Shown here: piece by piece, positions 58,119-64,000 of the stretch
Numbering within the stretch: position 1 is the stretch's first letter
How the letters are laid out: every line of letters starts with the position of its first letter
Assembly (NCBI RefSeq): GCF_014269025.2
Contig: NZ_CP077094.1
Location: 1,302,001-1,366,000, forward strand
From: Pseudomonas promysalinigenes
GTDB taxonomy: Bacteria; Pseudomonadota; Gammaproteobacteria; Pseudomonadales; Pseudomonadaceae
Direction of reading: 5' to 3'
DNA: 64,000 nt
Made by a program: the position numbers and the translations under genes
The notes under the pieces: model-generated
Told to the model about the DNA's origin: nothing
What the model saw: only the letters and a program-made list of their open reading frames with translations
Databases searched by the model: none

Positions 58119-58507
58119 TAAAACTTATCCCATCGCGTTACCACGAATTCATCCGTTTTGGCCTGGTGGGCGTTGCCAATACCGTGGTGCATGCCGGCAT
58201 CGTAGTTGCGCTTATGGAAACGTTGGCGCCACCGGCTTTCATCGCCAATGGCATCGCATTCGGCTTTGCCAACGTAATGTCCTACTTGCTCAACAGTCGA
58301 TTCACATTCCAAACGCCGGCGAGCTTCTTGGGCTACCGGCGCTTCTTGGCGGTGTCGTTGTTGTCGCTGGGCCTGACATTGCTGATCACCTCCGTGGTTG
58401 AGTACCTTGGGCTGCATTACGCGGTGGGCCTGGTGATGGTGATCTTTGTGGTACCAGTGTTGAACTACCTCGTCATGAAGCTTTGGGCTTTCAAGCCAGC
58501 TTCCTGA
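58115..58507 (+). CDS. gtrA: GtrA-family flippase for polyprenyl-linked sugar
   Basis: 130 residues, GTG start inside the gtrB stop (GTGA). Four transmembrane helices in the GtrA pattern: RFGLVGVANTVVHAGIVVAL, FIANGIAFGFANVMSYLLNSRFTF, the ILL-rich third helix and VVPVLNYLVMKLWAF. It is proposed to flip the lipid-linked sugar to the periplasm. Last gene of the plus-strand operon. Confidence 0.88.
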   Translation: MIKLIPSRYHEFIRFGLVGVANTVVHAGIVVALMETLAPPAFIANGIAFGFANVMSYLLNSRFTFQTPASFLGYRRFLAVSLLSLGLTLLITSVVEYLGLHYAVGLVMVIFVVPVLNYLVMKLWAFKPAS

Positions 58508-58601
58508 TCGGCTTGTTCAGTTACGTCTCGTATGCGATGGGCCGCAGGTGCGCTCAGGGCGGAGCGGGCATGAGCGTTGAACATGCTCATGCCCACGCCA
58601 G

Positions 58602-59747
58602 TCAGTTATTTGCTTGTGCCATATTCAAGCTTGCTGCAGGGGCTGGGCCGGCGCGCTTTCCGAAAATCCGCTTGCCCAGATGCATAGTGGGCACTTCGAC
58701 CAGGCGGTAAAGCGCATAGGCCAACGTGAGCACGAAAATTAGTGTCAACAGCCCTGACACCGGAAACGACAGGCCCTGGTCCATCAAAATCCGTATCGAC
58801 AGGTAACCAATGATCGAATGCGTCACGTAGATCGAGTAGCTGATGTTGGCAATGAAATCCAGTGGCGCAAATGGTCGGAAATACCGGCGCATCATATAGC
58901 TAAGGCTGAAGAGCACCAGGCCGTAGACGTAGTTCTGGGGTACTGACGGCATTTGTACGACCCAGTCTGTGTGCGGCCAGCACACCAGGAACACCAGCAT
59001 CAGAATGGCTACATAGGCCAGCAGCTGACGTGTGGTGTACGTGCCGGTGTAGTGGTGGTAGAAGCCTGTGCCAATGAACATAAAGATCACGCACATCAGC
59101 TCAGTCTCCAAGGACTCCACCAAGCCTGGGCGCAACTCCCACCCGGTCACCAACGCAGGGAGCGCTTCGCACGCTGCGAGTACCGCAACGGAGAACAGGA
59201 TCAAGGGCATCGCATTGCCGCCCTTGATGCACCGATAGAGCAAGGCAGCAATGATGTAGAACTTGATTTCGATGGCCAACGTCCAGTTGACCATGTCGAT
59301 CGAGGGGTAGTGCAGATTGCCCTGTAACAGGAACAGATTAGCGAACAGCCTGTCCAGTGCCATGGAAAATGGCTGGCCCCAGTATCGGCTGGACAGATAG
59401 ACCAGCACCAACATGATCAGCGAAGCAACGATATAAGTGGGGTAGATTCTCAGAAAACGGGCTACCAGAAATTTGAGCGGTGCCAGACGGTTCAAGGAGA
59501 ATGGGATAACGAAGCCGCTGATCAGGAAGAAGACCGACACGCCGAAAGGGCCATAGTTGAAGGTCGGGATCGTTAGCCAGTAGATCATGCTGGACGATGG
59601 CCCCTCCACGATCGGGGCGTGGATGTAGGAAGCCACTACATCCCGTGAAAACCAATACACCCCGCACCAATGCACGATGAGCACGGCAATGACTGCCACA
59701 CCCCTTAGCTGATTGGCGAAAAGCGCTCTGTCTGAAGCTGGTTGCAT
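58602..59747 (-). CDS. OafA/YrhL-type membrane O-acyltransferase
   Basis: 381 residues, ~10 transmembrane helices of acyltransferase family 3. Start QLRGVAVIAVLIVHWCGVYWF carries the conserved RGVAV and catalytic His; VSVFFLISGFVIPFS and RFLRIYPTYIVA follow. It probably acetylates a surface sugar, plausibly the polymer made by the adjacent operon, though it is convergent with that operon. AAAGGAG lies before the ATG. Confidence 0.85.
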   Translation of the reverse strand: MQPASDRALFANQLRGVAVIAVLIVHWCGVYWFSRDVVASYIHAPIVEGPSSSMIYWLTIPTFNYGPFGVSVFFLISGFVIPFSLNRLAPLKFLVARFLRIYPTYIVASLIMLVLVYLSSRYWGQPFSMALDRLFANLFLLQGNLHYPSIDMVNWTLAIEIKFYIIAALLYRCIKGGNAMPLILFSVAVLAACEALPALVTGWELRPGLVESLETELMCVIFMFIGTGFYHHYTGTYTTRQLLAYVAILMLVFLVCWPHTDWVVQMPSVPQNYVYGLVLFSLSYMMRRYFRPFAPLDFIANISYSIYVTHSIIGYLSIRILMDQGLSFPVSGLLTLIFVLTLAYALYRLVEVPTMHLGKRIFGKRAGPAPAASLNMAQANN

Positions 59748-59985
59748 GCGGGTTCTCCTTTAAGTGAGGGCATTGTAGTTATCAGTCCCATTTAGGAGAA
59801 GCCAATTGCTAGCAGCCTTTGGGAGCAGGTTGGAGTACTGCAACCCATGAGTGCGATGTCGATCGTCAAGGATCGGAACCGATCCATAGCGCCACGCTGG
59901 GCGATTAGTTTTCAGGCCAACAGCCTGGCCATTGTGCAATGGCCTGGGCATCAGCCAAGGGAATGGACGCCGAGCTGGCACTAGC
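59748..59985. other. Left flank of the IS66 element, no gene seen
   Basis: 238 nt between the acyltransferase start and the IS left end. Some reading frames are open but none shows a family motif or ribosome site. The stretch has lower regularity than neighbouring coding DNA and may be debris of older insertions. Confidence 0.4.
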
Positions 59986-60007
59986 GTAAGCGCTCCATGA
60001 ACCCCAC
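59986..60007 (+). repeat. IS66 left terminal inverted repeat
   Basis: 22 nt beginning GTAAGCGCTCCATGAACC. Pairs with 62004-62025 with one mismatch (G versus A at the 14th base). Confidence 0.9.
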
Positions 60008-60069
60008 ATTCAAAGCGCTTACTAATCCCCGATGCTGTGCTCCCGATTTCTTTCTGGAGTTCGCCGACC

Positions 60070-60429
60070 ATGATGCGACCCGACGCCAAAGTCGAAAAAG
60101 TGTACCTCTACCCCAAGCCCGTCGACTTCCGAAAGTCCATCGATGGCCTCGCTGCGCTGGTCGAACTCGATATCAAAATGGCGGTGTTCGACCCGGTGCT
60201 TTTCGTTTTTCTCAACAAGCCACGCAACCGCGTGAAGATCTTGTACTGGGAACGCAACGGCTTCTGCCTCTGGCTCAAACGCCTGGACTCCGAACGGTTT
60301 AAAACCTCACCCGATCCGACTGACGTGGCCATCGTACTGACCGTTCAGGAACTGAACTGGCTACTCGACGGCTTCGACCTCTGGCGCAACCGTCCGCATC
60401 AGGTTTTGACGCCTCGATACGTCGCCTGA
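60070..60429 (+). CDS. tnpB: IS66 TnpB (Orf2) accessory protein
   Basis: 119 residues. Family pattern KVYLYPKPVDFRKSIDGLAALV, then FVFLNKPRNRVKILYWERNGFCLWLKRL and a C-terminal LTVQELNWLLDGFDLW. TnpB proteins are required for IS66 transposition but their biochemical role is unclear. It looks intact, in contrast with tnpC downstream, which starts 19 nt after its stop. ATG 60070 was chosen; ATG 60073 is equally possible. Confidence 0.92.
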   Translation: MMRPDAKVEKVYLYPKPVDFRKSIDGLAALVELDIKMAVFDPVLFVFLNKPRNRVKILYWERNGFCLWLKRLDSERFKTSPDPTDVAIVLTVQELNWLLDGFDLWRNRPHQVLTPRYVA

Positions 60430-60447
60430 TTCGGTATAATCCGCGGC

Positions 60448-61980
60448 ATGATTTCCATGCCCGAAGACCTCTCTGACGATCCTGTTCTGCTCAAGCAACT
60501 GCTTGAGCAGATGATCAACGAGCGCGCGTCCGACAAGGGCAAGATCGTTCATCTCGAAGAGGAAGTTGCGCTGTTGCGCCAGCGCCTGTTCGGGCGCAAG
60601 ACCGAGTAGACAGGCGATGCGGCGACGCCATAGTTGCCGCTCTTCGACGAAGCGGAAAGCCTGGCAGAACCCTTGGATGAGGCTGGCGATGAAGAAGTCG
60701 TTGCGCCGACCAAGCGCCGTGGTAAACGCAAACCACTGCCGGCTGATTTGCCGCGTATCGAGGTTGTCCACGAACTGCCCGAGCATGAGCTGACGTGCGC
60801 TTGTGGCTGCCGCAAACATGCCATTGGTGAATAGGTCAGCGAACAGCTTGAAACCGTCCCGATGCAGATTCCCGTCATCAAACTTGTTCGCAAGGTGTAC
60901 GGCTGCCGCAACTGCGAGTCAGCGCCCGTAACGGCGGACAAGCCTGCCCAGGTGATCGACAAGAGCACGGCTAGCCCGAGTGTGCTGGCCATGCTGCTCA
61001 CCACCAAATACGTAGACGGCTTGCCGCTTCATCGCTTCGAAAAAGTGTTGGGGCGCCACGGTATCGATATCTCGCGCCAAACCTCGGCGCGCTGGGTGAT
61101 TCAATGCAGCGAGCACTTCCAACCGCTGCTGAATCTGATGCGCGAAAGCCTGTTGAGCAGTCGGATCATCCACTGTGACGAAACACGTGTGCAGGTGTTG
61201 AAAGAGCCGGGTCGTGAGCCCAGCAGCCAATCCTGGATGTGGGTACAAACCGGCGGCCCACCTGATCGCCCGGTGATCCTTTTCGACTAAGCCACCAGCC
61301 GAGCGCAGGAGGTGCCGACGCGCCTGTTGGATGGCTATCGCGGCTATGTCATGACCGACGACTACGCCGGTTACAACGCGCTGGCCGCGCAGGACGGCGT
61401 GGAGCGATTGGGCTGTTGGGCGCACGCACGCCGCAAGTTCGTCGAAGCGCAGAAAGTGCAGCCCAAGGGTAAAACCGGGCGCGCAGACATCGCCCTGAAT
61501 TTGATCAACAAGCTGTATGGCATTGAGCGCGACCTTAAGGACGGCAGCGATGAAGATCGTAAGGCTGCCCGCATGGAGCGCAGCCTGCCATTGCTGGCTC
61601 AACTGAAAAGCTGGGTAGAGAAAACGCAACCTCAGGTCACGACGCAGAATGCCTTGGGCAAGGCCATCGGCTACTTGGCCAGCAACTGGAGCAAGTTGGA
61701 ACGCTACGTCGAGCACGGCTGCTTACCGATCGACAACAACGCAGCCGAGCGAGCGATCCGCCCGTTTGTCATCGGCAGAAAGAAATGGTTGTTCAGTGAC
61801 ACGCCCAAAGGTGCCACTGCCAGCGCACAACTTTACAGCTTGGTAGAAACGGCCAAAGCCAACGGCCAAGAACCCTATGCGTGGCTGCGCCACGCACTGG
61901 AACGCTTGCCGCATGCGGCCTCAGTGGAAGACTACGAAGCGCTGCTGCCGTGGAATTGTACACCTCAAATACACAGCTAG
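60448..61980 (+). pseudogene. tnpC: IS66 transposase TnpC, disrupted by four in-frame stops
   Basis: One continuous frame of 511 codons from ATG 60448 to TAG 61978-61980. It keeps the IS66 pattern: LLRQRLFGRKTE, the zinc-binding LTCACGCRKHAIGE...[31 protein letters not shown], and the C-terminal [18 protein letters not shown]. It is interrupted by TAG at 60607-60609, TAG at 60631-60633, TAG at 60832-60834 and TAA at 61288-61290. No frameshift is needed to read it. Family members from memory have Gln, Gln, Glu and Tyr at these points, so each is one base change. Confidence 0.9.
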
Positions 61981-62003
61981 GTGCGCTGCCCATCTTTGGT
62001 TAG

Positions 62004-62025
62004 GTGGGGTTTATGGAGCGCTTAC
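62004..62025 (-). repeat. IS66 right terminal inverted repeat
   Basis: 22 nt, reverse complement of the left repeat at 59986-60007 with one mismatch. It abuts relic IS66 tnpC sequence. Confidence 0.9.
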
Positions 62026-62627
62026 GCTGGAGTCGAGCGCTTAGGATGCTGGGCTCATGCTCGTCGCAAGTTCGTTGAAGCACAGAAAGTACAGCCTAAA
62101 TGCAGAACCGGGCGTGCGGATATCGCGCTGAATCTGATCAATAAGCTTTACTGCATGGCGCGACTCGAAGACCTGCCGTGACACCGAGTGTAAAATCGGT
62201 CGTCACGAACACAGCGTACCGATACTAGCTCAGTTGAAAAGCTGGATCGAAAAAGGCACAACCACAAGTCACCGCTCAGAATGTCCTGGGCAAAGCCATC
62301 AGTTATCTCGCAAGTAACTGGAGCAAGCTGGAGCGATATGTCGAGGAATGCTACCTGCCGCTCGACACCAACGCCGCTGAACGCGCGATCCGCTCCTTCC
62401 TCATCGGAAGAAAGCGACACGCCCCAGGGCGCAACTTTACAGCCTGGTTGAGACCGTCAAAGCCAACAGCAAAGAGCTTTATGCGTGGCTGCGCCACGCA
62501 CTCGAACGTCTGCCAACGGCGACATCGGTCGAAGATTACGAAGCCTTGCTGCCGTGGAACTGCTCACCCGCATCGCTCAGCTGAGCGCCATCCATATTGA
62601 GTTCGGTGGGGTTTGTGGAGCGCTTAC
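62026..62627 (+). pseudogene. Second, older IS66 tnpC relic with its own right inverted repeat
   Basis: Begins in mid-gene at the codons for [16 protein letters not shown], the same point as residues ~315-330 of the tnpC beside it. It continues through [23 protein letters not shown], and after frameshifts [32 protein letters not shown] and [12 protein letters not shown]. It ends with a right inverted repeat at 62606-62627 that differs from the intact one at two positions. Several stops and indels show long decay. The left half is absent. Confidence 0.85.
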
Positions 62628-62753
62628 AGTGGTTTACCGTGAAAGCGGCGCCGCTGCAATCATCGAAGCGGGTGAATCGCTCACAAGCGTTTCTTACTAA
62701 GGCGAGTCCAGGTGCCGGGCAATCAGAACTGCTTAGGCTGCAATTGCTGACAA

Positions 62754-62777
62754 GGCCAAGCCTTACGCGGCTTGGCC
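62754..62777 (-). terminator. Stem-loop after rmlC
   Basis: GGCCAAGCC (62754-62762) and GGCTTGGCC (62769-62777), nine-base perfect stem with a six-base loop, located 12 nt past the rmlC stop on the minus strand. The U-tract is poor (TTGT), so call it a probable terminator or 3' stabiliser. The remaining 62628-62753 holds no gene. Confidence 0.6.
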
Positions 62778-62788
62778 CCGTTGAAGGA

Positions 62789-63337
62789 TTACTCGAACAC
62801 TTCAGCGTTAGCCAACGCCACGCCGAGCTGATCCTTACCAGACAAGCTAGGGCTGAAATAAATCGGCCACTCGATGGCGATTTCCGGGTCATCCCACGCG
62901 ATGCAACGCTCACTGGCGGGCGAGTAGAAATCTGTGGTCTTGTACAGGAACTCAGCGGTTTCACTCAGGGTGACAAAGCCGTGTGCGAACCCTGGGGGGA
63001 CCCACAGCTGATTCTTGTTTTCCGCAGAAAGCACTGCACCTACCCATTTGCCAAAAGTAGGGGAAGAGCGACGGATATCAACGGCTACGTCAAAGACCTC
63101 GCCTTGTAGCACACGTACCAGTTTGCCCTGGGCATGGGGCGCGAGCTGGTAATGCAAGCCACGAAGCACTCCCTTGACCGATTTCGAGTGGTTATCTTGA
63201 ACGAAGTCAGGCTGTAGTCCGGTGACTTCCTTGAAGACGTTGGCGTTGTAGCTCTCATAGAAGAAGCCACGCTCGTCGCCGAACACCTTCGGTGTAAACA
63301 GGCAGACTTCCGGAATTGCCAAGGATGTAGCGTGCAT
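62789..63337 (-). CDS. rmlC: dTDP-4-dehydrorhamnose 3,5-epimerase
   Basis: 182 residues. Cupin-fold RmlC: FGDERGFFYESYNANVF, the NHSKSVKGVLRGLHYQ segment with the catalytic His, GEVFDVAVDIRRSSPTFG, LWVPPGFAHGFVTLSE and a late Tyr in LYKTTDFYSP. It makes dTDP-4-keto-L-rhamnose. Its ATG shares one base with the rmlA stop. Confidence 0.95.
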   Translation of the reverse strand: MHATSLAIPEVCLFTPKVFGDERGFFYESYNANVFKEVTGLQPDFVQDNHSKSVKGVLRGLHYQLAPHAQGKLVRVLQGEVFDVAVDIRRSSPTFGKWVGAVLSAENKNQLWVPPGFAHGFVTLSETAEFLYKTTDFYSPASERCIAWDDPEIAIEWPIYFSPSLSGKDQLGVALANAEVFE

Positions 63338-64000
63338 CAGAACACCTTTTCGTTAAGCAGGTTGCGCAAGTATTGGCCGTAACCGTTTTTGAGCAGAGGC
63401 TGAGCCAGTCGCTCGAGTTGCTCGGCGTTGATCCAGCCAGCGCGGAAACAGATCTCTTCCGGGCAAGCAACTTTGAGGCCCTGACGGCGTTCCATGGTCG
63501 CGATGTACTGACTGGCATCGAGCAGGCTGTCGTGGGTGCCTGTGTCAAGCCATGCGTAACCGCGGCCCATGATTTCCACATGCAGCTGTTCTTGCTGCAG
63601 GTACAGGTTGTTGAGATCGGTAATTTCTAACTCACCGCGGGCAGAAGGCTTGAGGTTGCGCGCCAAGTCCACTACTTGGTTGTCATAGAAGTAAAGCCCG
63701 GTTACGGCATAGCTGGATTTCGGTGAGGTCGGCTTTTCTTCAAGGGACAGTACACGGCCGTTGGAATCAAATTCAGCCACACCGTAACGCTCAGGATCAT
63801 GCACATGGTATGCGAAGACGGACGCGCCAGAACCGCGCTTGTCTGCGTTGAGCAACAGCGACTGGAAATCATGACCGTAGAAGATGTTGTCACCTAACAC
63901 CAGCGCAGATGGATTATCACCGATGAAGTCAGCGCCAATGGTAAATGCCTGCGCTAAGCCGTCTGGGCTCGGTTGCACTGCGTAAGTCAGATTGATGCCC
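63337..64000 (-). CDS. rmlA: Glucose-1-phosphate thymidylyltransferase, C-terminal part (start beyond window)
   Basis: About 220 residues visible, running off the right edge. Sequence [19 protein letters not shown] at the edge, then [58 protein letters not shown] and [11 protein letters not shown] are RmlA. The N-terminal GG(x)GTRL loop lies outside. It makes dTDP-glucose, first step toward dTDP-rhamnose; rmlB and rmlD probably lie further out. Confidence 0.95.
   Translation of the reverse strand, partial: GINLTYAVQPSPDGLAQAFTIGADFIGDNPSALVLGDNIFYGHDFQSLLLNADKRGSGASVFAYHVHDPERYGVAEFDSNGRVLSLEEKPTSPKSSYAVTGLYFYDNQVVDLARNLKPSARGELEITDLNNLYLQQEQLHVEIMGRGYAWLDTGTHDSLLDASQYIATMERRQGLKVACPEEICFRAGWINAEQLERLAQPLLKNGYGQYLRNLLNEKVF

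Larger units (their letters stand above)
59986..62025 (+). mobile_element. IS66-family insertion sequence, 2040 bp, decayed
   Basis: Bounded by 22-bp terminal inverted repeats at 59986-60007 and 62004-62025 that begin GTAAGCGCTCC and differ at one base; three further bases outside (AGC) also match. It contains tnpB and a stop-riddled tnpC and has no room for tnpA, since only 62 nt lie between the left repeat and tnpB. No 8-bp target duplication is visible: the left flank is GCACTAGC and the right flank GCTGGAGT. The right flank is itself IS66 tnpC sequence. Confidence 0.9.

Noticed and set aside
59760..60089. Minus-strand open frame across the IS66 left end
   Set aside because: It crosses the IS inverted repeat and overlaps tnpB upstream sequence; no motif found, so a chance frame.

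Overview
The window is high-GC, gene-dense chromosomal DNA that looks like the Pseudomonas putida group. This rests on recognised gene content and order, not on a database search. The markers are betX next to yjcH-actP, an RsmI-type CsrA paralogue, the NAGGN osmoprotectant trio, mupP-ubiG, and the supraoperon gyrA / serC-pheA-tyrA::aroA-cmk-rpsA / ihfB-lapA. Thr83 in GyrA and the REP/RAYT repeats also fit. Most of the window is core genome; the last ~18 kb is a cell-surface polysaccharide region.

Layout. 1-9.7 kb: patatin 3' end, mlaA with a hydrolase of unknown role, a GH17 membrane protein, betX, the yjcH-actP acetate permease operon, a DUF3309 micro-protein, an SDR, rsmI and a YheU-type protein. 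9.7-14.5 kb: a complete three-gene cluster for the osmoprotectant N-acetylglutaminylglutamine amide. 14.7-19.4 kb: mnmC, a two-domain PPK2-type polyphosphate:AMP phosphotransferase and an EamA exporter. 19.8-25.8 kb: fumC, a DUF2059 protein, bolA, trhO, a DsbA-like oxidoreductase and an ABC exporter. 25.9-32.8 kb: a membrane PAS-GGDEF-EAL protein, a TenA/PqqC-fold protein, yciK, mupP, ubiG and mtnA. 33-44.8 kb: gyrA and the aromatic/serine/translation supraoperon, split between rpsA and ihfB by a RAYT transposase with its REP palindromes. 44.9-46.3 kb: a beta-CASP metallo-hydrolase.

46.6-58.5 kb: a polysaccharide operon in the order manC-manB-wzm-wzt-methyltransferase/coiled-coil protein-two-domain GT4-(polytopic membrane protein)-gtrB-gtrA. 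The first six genes match in order and architecture the E. coli O8/O9a ABC-transporter-dependent polymannan system: GDP-mannose supply, export, a WbdD-like chain terminator without a kinase domain, and a WbdA-like dual mannosyltransferase. The last three look like a Gtr-type glycosylation module in the slot where wbdB/wbdC would sit in the E. coli locus. A convergent OafA-type acyltransferase follows, then an IS66-family element whose tnpC keeps one reading frame but has four stop codons, a second older IS66 relic, and the rmlC/rmlA end of a dTDP-rhamnose cluster that leaves the window.

Repeats link distant parts. Two 225-bp composite REP elements (19573-19797 and 43733-43957) are about 91% identical by manual alignment. 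Single related palindromes lie at 5684-5722 and 43102-43131, and the only RAYT gene in the window lies between two of these. I saw no tRNA, rRNA or CRISPR array.
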